46,169 bases of DNA, from positions 1 to 46,169 of the forward strand of contig CALVSY010000010.1 of the NCBI GenBank assembly GCA_944359725.1, given 5' to 3'. Each line of letters opens with the position of its first letter. Position 1 is the first letter of the stretch. This document shows, piece after piece, positions 23,424 through 31,805 of this stretch. A program made the position numbers and the translations under genes. The notes beneath the pieces were generated by a model. The model was not told the DNA's origin and did no database searches. It saw only the letters and a list, made by a program, of their open reading frames with translations. Source of the stretch: an uncultured Bacilli bacterium. Lineage in GTDB: Bacteria > Bacillota_I > Bacilli_A > RF39 > UBA660.

Positions 23424-23455
23424 TAAAAAAAAAATAACAAGATTAACCTGTTATT
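23424..23455 (-). terminator. Terminator of the transglutaminase-like gene
   Basis: On the - strand, a 9-bp stem AATAACAGG/CTTGTTATT (one G-U pair) with loop TTAAT, then a long T run. It overlaps the gene's stop codon. Confidence 0.85.
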
Positions 23456-24960
23456 TTCTTTTTTTCATATGCTTTTCTTAAGGTTTTAGCAAGCTTTATC
23501 ATTTCTATTTTTTTATCTAATAAATTGGCGTCATTATATCTTTTAATTCCTTTAGCGTTCATTGTTTTTACGTTATAACAATCCAGCGCTTTTAAAAACA
23601 TAGCTTCTTTGGTATCATTAAAACGCCAATTAGATAAACAAGATGTTATATAAAAGTTAACCAAAGAAAAAGGATATAAACGTTCGTTTAAATAGTATTC
23701 TTTTTTTCTTACGTTATATAATACGCTTAAAAGAACTTCTGCAGGTAATTCATTGTCCGTTATTTTTTTAAATAACGTGTTATATTTTAATAACGCACTT
23801 TTATTTGCTTTAAACTTTTTAATAAGAGCATCTGGTAAGAAGATGTCTTTTTGTTTTGAAAGTGAAAAAAGTGTTGGTATTCTTTCATCAAAGTTTAATA
23901 ATGCCGCGATGGAATTAAACGTTTTAATATCATCAAGTGATAAATCCTCCAATTTATCACTACTTATCTTTTCTTCTAAAACGTCAAATAATTCTTCGTT
24001 AAATGATGGAATGTTAGTTGAAGATAAACTTCTTTCATCATCAAACCTTTTCATTTCTAAAAACGTTTTTGCAAAGAATAAATAGCTACATAAAAAATTA
24101 GTATCACGATCACTTTTTTTACTATCCCAAGTTGGATCAAATAGGTATACACCATTTATATTATACTTATCATCTTTTATGTACACCATGTTTCTTATGT
24201 GACCATTAGAAGGATTGTTATTATTCTTTAAACAATAATAGCTCGCTTTAAAACCTAGCCTTGTTAATATTTCATTAAAAACGTTAGCATAACCCTCACA
24301 AACTATTTTATCACCTAGTAAAACGTCCGTTAGATCCCTTGATGAATACCATTTATTACCGCTATCTTCGGCCTTATATATTCTGTTTCTTACTATATCA
24401 TATGAGTACATTATTTGTTCTATAGGACTTAAATCAAGCATTTTAATTTCATCTACTATTTTATTTATTATATCAGTTGTTTTTTCTAAGTCTTTAATTT
24501 CGTGTTCTTTTCTATTAGATGATGTAATTATCTTTACGTTCGGCCTATTTTTAAATAAATTCTTAGCATTTAAAATCATGTTATCATCTAAATTAGTGCA
24601 AGCTATAATGATGTTTAAACCATTTAATTCTTCACTAGTTTTTATATAGTTATATACCTTATTTAAATCATTAGTATAAAAATTAACACTACTTATTAAG
24701 TTTTTAAAAGCACTGTTAACCTTTAGTTTATCACGCATAAATATTTCTAACCTTTTAAGTTTTCTTTTATTAAACTTTTTCGTTTTCGTTATATATTCTA
24801 AACCCGATTCTAACGCTTTTTTTAATTCTTCATTAATAATTGTTAAACCTTTTTCATTTGCATCCATATCAATTGCTATTTCAAAAGGCTTATCAATCGT
24901 AACTTCATAATCAAAGCCAAAATCAAAATATAAGTTTAGCTTTATGTTAATATCATTCAT
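23443..24960 (-). CDS. Transglutaminase-like cysteine peptidase-fold protein
   Basis: 505 residues from the ATG at 24960, which follows AAAGGTG; an upstream in-frame TTG has no ribosome binding site. The transglutaminase core is about residues 165-290, with the catalytic triad visible as Cys221 (CEGYANVFNEIL), His254 (NGHIRNMV) and Asp275 (FDPTWD). The N-terminal 150 residues and the helical C-terminal half are not recognised. There is no signal peptide, so it appears cytoplasmic, unlike most transglutaminase-core proteins of Firmicutes. The acetyltransferase gene upstream is in the same frame, separated only by one TGA stop and 17 open codons, suggesting cotranscription or an ancestral or readthrough fusion. 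Confidence 0.8.
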   Translation of the reverse strand: MNDINIKLNLYFDFGFDYEVTIDKPFEIAIDMDANEKGLTIINEELKKALESGLEYITKTKKFNKRKLKRLEIFMRDKLKVNSAFKNLISSVNFYTNDLNKVYNYIKTSEELNGLNIIIACTNLDDNMILNAKNLFKNRPNVKIITSSNRKEHEIKDLEKTTDIINKIVDEIKMLDLSPIEQIMYSYDIVRNRIYKAEDSGNKWYSSRDLTDVLLGDKIVCEGYANVFNEILTRLGFKASYYCLKNNNNPSNGHIRNMVYIKDDKYNINGVYLFDPTWDSKKSDRDTNFLCSYLFFAKTFLEMKRFDDERSLSSTNIPSFNEELFDVLEEKISSDKLEDLSLDDIKTFNSIAALLNFDERIPTLFSLSKQKDIFLPDALIKKFKANKSALLKYNTLFKKITDNELPAEVLLSVLYNVRKKEYYLNERLYPFSLVNFYITSCLSNWRFNDTKEAMFLKALDCYNVKTMNAKGIKRYNDANLLDKKIEMIKLAKTLRKAYEKKKITG

Positions 24961-25011
24961 AAAAAAGCACCTTTCTTTTACGTGATATAATAACAAAAGT
25001 TTAAAAATATG

Positions 25012-25257
25012 TCAATTTTTAGAGTTATTCCATTTTTTTGAGTATGAGCACTCATAATTAATTTTTACGTTTTTCTTTGTAAAATAATCATAAGTATACT
25101 CTAGCATCTTACTTGCAATACCACGCCCTCTTTTATCGCCTCTTACAAAAACTTTATCTATACTTATAGTTTTATCATCTTTTTTACTAAATAAAACGTA
25201 TGCTACCTCCTCATTATTTTCTTTATAAACAACTTTATTATCACCTATACTAAACAT
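25012..25257 (-). CDS. Small GNAT-family N-acetyltransferase (YjdJ/Gcn5-rel type)
   Basis: At 81 residues it is the minimal acetyltransferase fold of the PF14542 group. It shows the acetyl-CoA loop RGDKRGRGIASKMLEYTYDYF (Q/R-x-x-G-x-G/A) and the following INYECSYSKKW strand with the Cys/Ser typical of this subfamily. The ATG has a strong AGGAGG ribosome binding site and a TTGATA-17-TATAAT promoter. The gene ends with TGA, rare in this window, after which the frame stays open into the transglutaminase-like gene. The substrate is unknown. Confidence 0.85.
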   Translation of the reverse strand: MFSIGDNKVVYKENNEEVAYVLFSKKDDKTISIDKVFVRGDKRGRGIASKMLEYTYDYFTKKNVKINYECSYSKKWNNSKN

Positions 25258-25278
25258 TTATATACCTCCTATAAAATA

Positions 25279-25307
25279 ATTATAAACTTATATAAAAGTT
25301 ATATCAA
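25279..25307 (-). promoter_or_regulatory. Promoter of the GNAT-transglutaminase pair
   Basis: On the - strand: TTGATA (25307-25302), a 17-nt spacer and TATAAT (25284-25279). Confidence 0.75.
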
Positions 25308-25310
25308 TAA

Positions 25311-25339
25311 TTGATTAAATTAAAATTATGTTTTATTAT
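25311..25339 (+). promoter_or_regulatory. Promoter of the methyltransferase gene
   Basis: TTGATT (25311-25316), a 17-nt spacer and TATTAT (25334-25339). Divergent from, and separated by only three bases from, the -35 of the GNAT promoter. Confidence 0.65.
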
Positions 25340-25355
25340 ATTCTTGGTGATTTAA

Positions 25356-26132
25356 ATGAACACGGATAATTTAATTAAATATTATAATAAATTTAATGAG
25401 GATAAAAGAATAAATCATAGACATACCGTCACCGAGTATACTACCGCGATGAAATACATTCATGAATGTTTATCAAATATTAAAGATCCAAAAATATTAG
25501 ACGTTGGTGCGGGAACTGGATTATATTCGGTAAGTTTAAGTAATGAGGGATATGACGTTACTGCAGTTGAACTTGTAAAACATAATTTAATGACGTTAAA
25601 AAGTAAAAAAAGCTCTGTTAAGGCATATTTGGGTTGCGCAACTGATCTTTCTATGTTTAATGATAATTCGTTTGATATGGTACTTTTATTTGGGCCACTT
25701 TATCATTTAATTAGTAAAGAAGATAAAATAAAAGCGTTAGGGGAAGCTAAAAGAGTCGTTAAAAAAGAAGGATACATTTTAATTAGTTATTACATGAATG
25801 AATATGCGATAATTACCCATGGTTTTAGAGATAATAACATTTTAGAAGCTATAAAAAATAACGAGGTTGACGAAACGTTTCACGTAACTCCAAAAGAAAC
25901 TGACCTTTATAGTATGGTAAGATTAGAAGACATAAATGAATTAAAAGATGCCCTTAATTTAAAAAGAGTTAAGATAATTTCTCAAGACGGGCCATCAGAC
26001 TATATTAGACCAATACTAAATAAAATGGATGATGAAACTTTTAACGCTTACTTAAAATATCACCTATCAACTTGTGAAAGACCTGAACTTTTAGGAGCAT
26101 CATCACACGTTTTGGACATATTAAGAAAATAA
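25356..26132 (+). CDS. Class I SAM-dependent methyltransferase
   Basis: A 258-residue Rossmann methyltransferase. Motif I is ILDVGAGTGLYSVSL (about 48-62), the acidic end of strand 2 is VTAVELV, and motif III/IV is FDMVLLFGPLYHL, with the GPLYHL phrase typical of the Methyltransf_11/25 group. A helical insertion and a C-terminal region with LLGASSHVLDI complete it. No RNA- or protein-binding domain is fused, so a small-molecule substrate is possible. The start follows GGTGAT. Monocistronic and divergent from the GNAT gene. Confidence 0.85.
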   Translation: MNTDNLIKYYNKFNEDKRINHRHTVTEYTTAMKYIHECLSNIKDPKILDVGAGTGLYSVSLSNEGYDVTAVELVKHNLMTLKSKKSSVKAYLGCATDLSMFNDNSFDMVLLFGPLYHLISKEDKIKALGEAKRVVKKEGYILISYYMNEYAIITHGFRDNNILEAIKNNEVDETFHVTPKETDLYSMVRLEDINELKDALNLKRVKIISQDGPSDYIRPILNKMDDETFNAYLKYHLSTCERPELLGASSHVLDILRK

Positions 26133-26188
26133 AAAATTCATCTTATTTATTTGATTATTTTTACCTCCTTTTTTATTTTATAAAATTT

Positions 26189-26220
26189 AAAAAATGTATA
26201 GGTTTTTTCTTACCTATACA
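26189..26220 (-). terminator. Terminator of the first Rpn-family gene
   Basis: On the - strand, a 9-bp stem TGTATAGGT/ACCTATACA (26220-26212 and 26203-26195) followed by T6. Confidence 0.85.
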
Positions 26221-26239
26221 CTCTGTTTTACACTTTCAT

Positions 26240-27136
26240 TTATTTTAATTTTTCTATTTCATTAACGGATAATCCGGTTACCTCACTTATCGTTTTTATA
26301 TCTATTTTTTTATTTAACATATTAGTAGCTATTTCCTTTTTAGACTCAATCATGCCCTCATGTTTTCCTTTTTTTATACCATCTTTTTGGCCTTTTTCGT
26401 ATCCATCTATCATTGCATGTTCTCTTATCCTATTATGTATGAATTCTTCTCTTTCTTCTATATCATATATACCTTTTAACTCTTCTTCTTTTGATACCTT
26501 ACTTATTTTCTTTGCCACACACTCCATCTCCTTATCTCCCTTAGATATTTCAATAAGTTCCTCTTCATTATCTAACGTCATTAATAATAACTCTTTTTCA
26601 AACTTACTTAAGGTATCTTTATTATAATACTTTTTTATTACGCTTTTCAAGTTTACGTGGTATATTTCTACATCTCCAGTATATACATAGTCGCTTCTTA
26701 CCAACCCTCTTTCTTTATCTATCATTTCAAATTTTATTACTTTTCTTTCATCAAATATTTCAAAATTATCAAAGTTTATTTGTATTATCTTCCTTCTTCT
26801 TGGAAAACTTTCGCCTTTTGTTATAACTCCTTCTTTTAGTTTATCTAAATAACTATCATTCTTTTCGTACAATCCTTCATAATAATTTTTATTCATCTCT
26901 AAATTTATTATATTTTCTTTTATTTCTATTATTAAATCTGTTGTTTTACCTTTTTCTTTAAAATTATCTTTTGGTAATTCGGTATTCTTAAATACTATGT
27001 TACCTTTCATATAACTCTTTTTTATTCCGGTTATATTACTTATTATATCCGTTAAGTACCCTTCAGATTCTTTATCTTGTAATACACTTTTAAATACTTC
27101 ATCATATATCATTGGTATTATTTTGTTTTTTACCAT
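26240..27136 (-). CDS. Rpn-family / PD-(D/E)XK nuclease family protein, copy 1
   Basis: Belongs to the family annotated as recombination-promoting nuclease or PD-(D/E)XK nuclease family transposase. The 298 residues begin with IPMIYDEVFKSVL, followed by an active-site-like region TTDLIIEIKENIINLEMNKNYYEG with acidic residues in the nuclease spacing. A GxxKG-rich hinge (GYEKGQKDGIKKGKHEG) and a C-terminal helix (NMLNKKIDIKTISEVTGLSVNEI) follow. It is paralogous to the gene at 42433 along its whole length, including the promoter block. The family is multicopy and probably mobile or horizontally spread. Real transposition is unproven and no inverted repeats are visible. Confidence 0.82.
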   Translation of the reverse strand: MVKNKIIPMIYDEVFKSVLQDKESEGYLTDIISNITGIKKSYMKGNIVFKNTELPKDNFKEKGKTTDLIIEIKENIINLEMNKNYYEGLYEKNDSYLDKLKEGVITKGESFPRRRKIIQINFDNFEIFDERKVIKFEMIDKERGLVRSDYVYTGDVEIYHVNLKSVIKKYYNKDTLSKFEKELLLMTLDNEEELIEISKGDKEMECVAKKISKVSKEEELKGIYDIEEREEFIHNRIREHAMIDGYEKGQKDGIKKGKHEGMIESKKEIATNMLNKKIDIKTISEVTGLSVNEIEKLK

Positions 27137-27145
27137 ATTATTTCT

Positions 27146-27200
27146 TCCTCCTTTAAGGGTATATTATCACATATAAAAAGCCTTTACAAATTACCAAAAC
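27146..27200 (-). promoter_or_regulatory. Conserved promoter block of Rpn copy 1
   Basis: On the - strand: TTGTAA (27189-27184), a 17-nt spacer with TGTGA before TAATAT (27166-27161), then AAAGGAGGA. The block from 27146 to 27200 matches 43389-43444 upstream of copy 2 at most positions, far better than neutral intergenic DNA would. Confidence 0.8.
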
Positions 27201-27225
27201 GGTTTTATTTTCATCTTAAAATTAC

Positions 27226-27265
27226 AAAAAAGGTATTTTGTCTTTAAAACAAAAATACCTTTTTT
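27226..27265. terminator. Bidirectional terminator after nusB
   Basis: A 14-bp stem AAAAAAGGTATTTT/AAAATACCTTTTTT (27226-27239 and 27252-27265). It insulates the Rpn gene from nusB. The terminator upstream of Rpn copy 2 has the same architecture with a different core. Confidence 0.9.
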
Positions 27266-27310
27266 AAACACATTTTTTACTAAATAACTTTTTTAGTTAA
27301 ATTTTAGTTT

Positions 27311-27709
27311 TTAATTGATTTTTTCATGATATGCTTTATCTAAAACTCCATTTATCATGTTCTTTACTTTGTCATCTGAGTATTTTTTAGCAAGTTCAAC
27401 CGCTTCGTTTATCGCTACTACATCAGGAGTATCAGTATATAAAAGTTCATATAAACCTAAAAGAAGGATTGCCTGATCAGTAAAACCTAGTCTTGATAGT
27501 TTCCAATCATTTAAATTATCATTGGCTTTTTTTTCTAACTCTTCTTTATTATCCATTACTCCATGAACCGAATCCTTTATAAAATCATTATCTATTTCTA
27601 GATTATCTTTTATAAGTTCATCTATATCATAACTAATGTTATTTTTGTCATACATAAAAGCCTGATACAAAATAATCATAATTATTCTTCTTGCTTCATT
27701 TCTGTTCAT
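27311..27709 (-). CDS. nusB: Transcription antitermination factor NusB
   Basis: A 132-residue all-helical protein matching NusB: MNRNEARRIIMIILYQAFMYD at the start, and LSRLGFTDQAILLLGLYELLY, VAINEAVELAKKYSDDK and NMINGVLDKAY in the C-terminal half. NusB binds boxA RNA with NusE/S10 to prevent premature termination in rRNA operons. The start follows GGTGATTTT. It is the last gene of mutS-unknown-nusB, 17 bases after the unknown gene. Confidence 0.93.
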   Translation of the reverse strand: MNRNEARRIIMIILYQAFMYDKNNISYDIDELIKDNLEIDNDFIKDSVHGVMDNKEELEKKANDNLNDWKLSRLGFTDQAILLLGLYELLYTDTPDVVAINEAVELAKKYSDDKVKNMINGVLDKAYHEKIN

Positions 27710-27726
27710 AAAATCACCTTCAGATA

Positions 27727-28584
27727 TTACTTATTTTCAAGCTTTTTCATGCATTTTTCCCTTAACTCATCAGTTGTTATCAAAGCACAAAAAGCAAAGT
27801 AATTTTGATCAATGTTAGTAAACATATCATTTACGATAATTTGATATTTATCAAGTAAAACCATTTCGTTTGGATCAGTTTGATGCATTATAATTCTTTT
27901 GATGTACATGATCATTAGTTTGTCTAAAACATCAATAAGTAACTTAACATTATTATCATTTAAAATACCATTAATAGTTTGTTCATAACCATTAAAATAC
28001 ATATCTTTTAAAACTTGGTTTTCATTTATTTTTTTACATATAAAAAGCTGTTTTAATAAAGATATTATAAGGTTGTAATTAGAATAACCTGCTCTTATTT
28101 GAATTGTTTTATCACCTATTTTTTCTTCCTTTGTTGTAGGCATAATTATTCTAGAGCCATTAGTATCCATGTTATAGATTTTTTCTGCAGCCATATTAGT
28201 AAGTGCATTTGAAAGACCAATGTGTTTATCATTTGCTCTAAAAACAACTTCGGTTACCGCTTTATAAAAGTTTATTTCATAAAATGTTGGATTTTCTTCT
28301 TTTAATCTTGCATTTATATATAAAACTGAACCATTTATAGCATAATAATCCATTTTGTTAACGTTATTATAATTAAGTACGATAAACTTAATTACCTCTG
28401 CGAATTTATTTACCATTGGAACTAAGTCCTTAGGTTCCATAAAACCTAAGTTTAAACAAGCGATAAAATACTTTCTAAGTAAGTTAAACTCATCTTCTTC
28501 ATATTTTGCACCATTAGAAGTCATTGCGTGCTCTACAATCGCTTTAATAGGTATTTTAATGTCTCTTGATTCTTGTTCTTCCAT
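27727..28584 (-). CDS. Hypothetical helical protein between mutS and nusB (285 aa)
   Basis: Not recognised. The position in an operon (10 bases after mutS, 17 before nusB) and a good ribosome binding site make it a real gene. It is soluble and mostly helical, with no Asn-rich low complexity. Distinct phrases: RDIKIPIKAIVEHAMTSNGA near the N-terminus, AEVIKFIVLNYNNVNKMDYYAI, and TTDELREKCMKKLENK at the end. The N-terminal 'IPIKAIVEHAM' stretch faintly recalls Asp23-type segments, but I would not assign it. Confidence 0.75.
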   Translation of the reverse strand: MEEQESRDIKIPIKAIVEHAMTSNGAKYEEDEFNLLRKYFIACLNLGFMEPKDLVPMVNKFAEVIKFIVLNYNNVNKMDYYAINGSVLYINARLKEENPTFYEINFYKAVTEVVFRANDKHIGLSNALTNMAAEKIYNMDTNGSRIIMPTTKEEKIGDKTIQIRAGYSNYNLIISLLKQLFICKKINENQVLKDMYFNGYEQTINGILNDNNVKLLIDVLDKLMIMYIKRIIMHQTDPNEMVLLDKYQIIVNDMFTNIDQNYFAFCALITTDELREKCMKKLENK

Positions 28585-28594
28585 AATTAATCAC

Positions 28595-31150
28595 CTAATC
28601 CTTTTTATCCATTTCTTTTTTTAAATCATATAATATGTTTAAAGCATTCATTGGAGATATGTTAAGTGGGTCAACATCATCCAATTTCTTTTTTATTATA
28701 TCATATTTATCATTAGTTTCATAGTTAGTTTCAAAATCCATGCTAATTTGACTTATTACTTCATGATTTTGTTTATCATTTTCATATGAGGAAAGTATTT
28801 CATCTGCTCTTTTAATTAGTGATGCTGGTAGGTTTGCAAGTTTGGCAACGTGTATTCCGTAACTTTTATCAGCAGCTCCATCTTCTATTTTATGTAAAAA
28901 AGTTATATCGCCATTTTCCTCATAAGCAGATACGTGCACGTTTTTAATATGAGATTTATGTTCTTCTAGGCTGGTTAACTCATGATAATGAGTAGAAAAT
29001 AACGTTATTGCCTTTATGTTATCATGAATGTATTCAATTATTGCCTGGGCAAGTGATATACCATCATATGTTGCGGTACCACGGCCTAGCTCGTCAAATA
29101 AAATAAGACTTTTTTCGCTTGCGTTTTCAATTGCGTTATTAGCTTCTTTCATCTCTACCATAAAAGTAGATTCTCCCGCAACTAAATCATCTGATGCCCC
29201 GATACGGGTAAATATCTGATCAAAGATTGGCAAGATAGCTTCCTTACAAGGCACAAAACATCCTATTTGGGCCATTATAACAATTATTGCCATTTGTCTC
29301 ATGTAAGTTGACTTACCACCCATGTTTGGTCCTGTTATTAGCGCTAAATACTTATCATCACTAATTATTATGTCATTTGAAACAAACTCACCTTCAAGTA
29401 CTTTTTCAACTACCGGATGTCTTGCTTCTATTAATCTTACTTCTTTTTTATCGGTAATGACAGGTCTTACGTAGTTATTATCTTCACTAACGGATGAAAA
29501 AGATATTATTACGTCTAGGAAAGCAAGTGATTTAGAAGTTAACTGAATACTTGGAATAACATCTTTTACCTTTTCTCTAATACTTAAAAAAAGTTCATAT
29601 TCTAGGTTTATTATTTTTTCTTCAGCACCTAAAATCATTCTTTCTTTTTCTTTTAATTCAGGTGTTATAAACCTTTCGTTATTAGCAAGCGTTTGCTTTC
29701 TTTCATAACCAAACTCTTCTTTTACTTGTTTAGCGTTACCTTTTGATACTTCAATGTAATAACCAAATACCCTGTTATATCCAACTCTTAAGTTTTTAAT
29801 TCCGGTTCTTTGTCTTTCTTTTTCCTCTAGTTTAGCGATAAAGTCTTTGCCGCCTCGTCTTGCTTCTTTTAACTCATCTAACTCTTTATTAAATCCTTCT
29901 TTAATTAGGTAGCCTTCTTTTAATCCTACTGGAGGATCTTCATATAAACTTTCATCTAAATAAGAACATAAATCACTTAAATCATTTATTTTAAGATAAA
30001 AACCTAAATCATTAATAATTTCTTTTATTCTTGGAAGTACTTTTAAAGAGTTCTTTAATTGTAATAAATCCCTTGCATTAGCATTTCCAAAAGACACCCT
30101 TCCAGATAATCTTTCTAGGTCATATACCTCATTTAACAAATCCTTAAGCTCATCTTTAAGTAAAAACTCCTCTGATAATTTTGATATCATATCATATCTT
30201 TTTTCTAGTTCTTCTTTATTAGTAATTGGGTTTTCAATCATGTTTTTTAAAAGTCTTGAGCCCATCGCGGTTTTCGTTTTATCAAGTAACCATAAAAGAG
30301 AATACGTTCTTTCTTTTAGTCTTAAGTTCTCCGTTAGCTCTAAGTTTCTTTTCGTGTGAACGTCCATCTTTAAATAAGTTTCATAGTTTCTTACCAAAAC
30401 CTTTTGCATGTGCTCTAAACTTCTTTTTTGAGTATCAGTTAAATAATTAAGTAAAACGCATAAAGAAGATATTATTCTTACGTCTTTTATGTTTTCATAT
30501 ATTTTTTTATACTCTTCTTTTTCTGAATCGTTATTTTCATAAGAAATAATAATTTGATACTTATCTTTTAAAGTACTCGTTATTTTTGGATCAATCTTAT
30601 CAAACACGACTAATTCTTTAATGTTATAATTTATGATTTCGTTAATTATTTTATCAGTATCATATGGAACTAAAACAGCGTTTACTTCTCCCGTTGATAA
30701 ATCTGCGTATGATAAAGCGTATAAATATCCTAAATCTTTTATCGCACCAATATAATTGTTAGACTTTGCATCTAACATATCATCAGACATAACAGTACCT
30801 TTAGTAATTATTCTAATTACCTCTCTTTTAACTATTCCCTTAGCACATTTAGGATCTTCTGTCTGCTCACAAATCGCAACTTTATAACCTTTTTCAATTA
30901 GTTTATTTATGTACATATTAGCAGCATGATGCGGAACACCACACATTGGTATTCGCTCTTCAAGTCCCGCGTTTTTACCCGTTAAGGTAAGCTCTAAATC
31001 ACGAGATACATTTATCGCATCATCAAAAAACATCTCATAAAAATCGCCTATTCTATAAAATAAAATAACATCTTCATAATTATCTTTAACTTCTAAGTAC
31101 TGTCTCATCATGGGACTTACTTTACTTCTATCTACGTCTTCTTTTCTCAA
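28595..31150 (-). CDS. mutS: DNA mismatch repair protein MutS
   Basis: Full-length (851 residues) MutS that binds mismatches and small loops. The N-terminal mismatch-binding domain has the Phe-x-Glu motif (RIGDFYEMFFDDA). Connector, lever and clamp domains follow. The ATPase domain shows Walker A GPNMGGKSTYMRQM, the LVAGESTFMVEM loop, Walker B LILFDELGRGTATYDG and the STHYHELTSLEE switch. A helix-turn-helix dimerisation segment and a short C-terminal tail (MNALNILYDLKKEM) complete it. The start is a TTG placed six bases after GGTGAT. It heads the operon with the unknown gene and nusB. MutL is not in the window. Confidence 0.96.
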   Translation of the reverse strand: MRKEDVDRSKVSPMMRQYLEVKDNYEDVILFYRIGDFYEMFFDDAINVSRDLELTLTGKNAGLEERIPMCGVPHHAANMYINKLIEKGYKVAICEQTEDPKCAKGIVKREVIRIITKGTVMSDDMLDAKSNNYIGAIKDLGYLYALSYADLSTGEVNAVLVPYDTDKIINEIINYNIKELVVFDKIDPKITSTLKDKYQIIISYENNDSEKEEYKKIYENIKDVRIISSLCVLLNYLTDTQKRSLEHMQKVLVRNYETYLKMDVHTKRNLELTENLRLKERTYSLLWLLDKTKTAMGSRLLKNMIENPITNKEELEKRYDMISKLSEEFLLKDELKDLLNEVYDLERLSGRVSFGNANARDLLQLKNSLKVLPRIKEIINDLGFYLKINDLSDLCSYLDESLYEDPPVGLKEGYLIKEGFNKELDELKEARRGGKDFIAKLEEKERQRTGIKNLRVGYNRVFGYYIEVSKGNAKQVKEEFGYERKQTLANNERFITPELKEKERMILGAEEKIINLEYELFLSIREKVKDVIPSIQLTSKSLAFLDVIISFSSVSEDNNYVRPVITDKKEVRLIEARHPVVEKVLEGEFVSNDIIISDDKYLALITGPNMGGKSTYMRQMAIIVIMAQIGCFVPCKEAILPIFDQIFTRIGASDDLVAGESTFMVEMKEANNAIENASEKSLILFDELGRGTATYDGISLAQAIIEYIHDNIKAITLFSTHYHELTSLEEHKSHIKNVHVSAYEENGDITFLHKIEDGAADKSYGIHVAKLANLPASLIKRADEILSSYENDKQNHEVISQISMDFETNYETNDKYDIIKKKLDDVDPLNISPMNALNILYDLKKEMDKKD

Positions 31151-31169
31151 AATGAAATCACCAATAATT

Positions 31170-31199
31170 ATTATATAATAAAATAAGAAAAAAAGCCAA
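31170..31199 (-). promoter_or_regulatory. Promoter of the mutS operon
   Basis: On the - strand: TTGGCT (31199-31194, inside the preceding terminator stem), an 18-nt spacer and TATAAT (31175-31170), close to the ribosome binding site GGTGAT. Confidence 0.55.
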
Positions 31200-31214
31200 T
31201 TTTATAAAGGCTTT
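31186..31214 (-). terminator. Terminator of the unknown gene at 31213
   Basis: On the - strand, AAAGCC/GGCTTT (6 bp plus A-T extension; 31214-31209 and 31197-31192) followed by T6. It overlaps the gene's stop codon. Confidence 0.75.
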
Positions 31215-31758
31215 ATTTATGTTTTAGTTTCTTTTTCTTATCGTTTTCTATACTAAATGGCTTAAGCGATAAAACGTCAGGAATAACGGATTCTACTTTT
31301 ATCATTATCCTTTTTAAATTATCATTAACATCACCATTTGCTACATAACAAAAACCATTTTTATTGTTTTTATATTTAGAAAGATAAATAAAATCATCTT
31401 TTATTTCATAAGAATACTTTGGTAAATTAAGATTTATTTGCATGCCATAATCTACAAGTAAAATATAATTTTCTTCCTTTATAAGACCACGACTTACTTC
31501 ATACACTCCATTATTACTTACAAACGTATATAAGTTATCTTGATATTTTTTTAAAGCTTCATGATCATCTATTAAATATGCTTCATATATTTCATTTTCT
31601 TTTATGTAACTTTTAAAGTTAGAAGGTGCAACAAGTGGCATGTAAAAAATAGCATATCTTTTTTCATCATCTAAAAACTTAACGTATCTTTTCTCCAAGT
31701 TACAGTTTGATGAAACATCGTTTTTAAAAACTATTATTTTCTTATCAATATCATTCAT
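31213..31758 (-). CDS. Hypothetical protein (181 aa)
   Basis: Not recognised. A soluble protein with alternating beta-like segments (KIIVFKNDVSS, YAIFYMPLVAPSNFKSYI, ENYILLVDYGMQINLNLP), no signal peptide, and a Lys-rich C-terminus. The start follows AGGAGTGAT. It is divergent from ylbJ and has its own terminator. The conserved-looking central FVSNNGVYEVSRGLI might mark a domain, but nothing identifies it. Confidence 0.65.
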   Translation of the reverse strand: MNDIDKKIIVFKNDVSSNCNLEKRYVKFLDDEKRYAIFYMPLVAPSNFKSYIKENEIYEAYLIDDHEALKKYQDNLYTFVSNNGVYEVSRGLIKEENYILLVDYGMQINLNLPKYSYEIKDDFIYLSKYKNNKNGFCYVANGDVNDNLKRIMIKVESVIPDVLSLKPFSIENDKKKKLKHK

Positions 31759-31805
31759 AAAGTTATATCACTCCTAATAAATTTTACTAAAAGGATAATT
31801 AAAAA

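Noticed and set aside
26133..26188. Terminator for the methyltransferase gene
   Set aside because: The sequence is T-rich but I see no convincing stem before the T runs; the hairpin at 26195-26220 belongs to the convergent Rpn gene, though it might also serve as a barrier.
26240..27136. Rpn-family gene as a complete insertion sequence
   Set aside because: No terminal inverted repeats or target-site duplications are visible around either copy; only the promoter block and coding region are shared.
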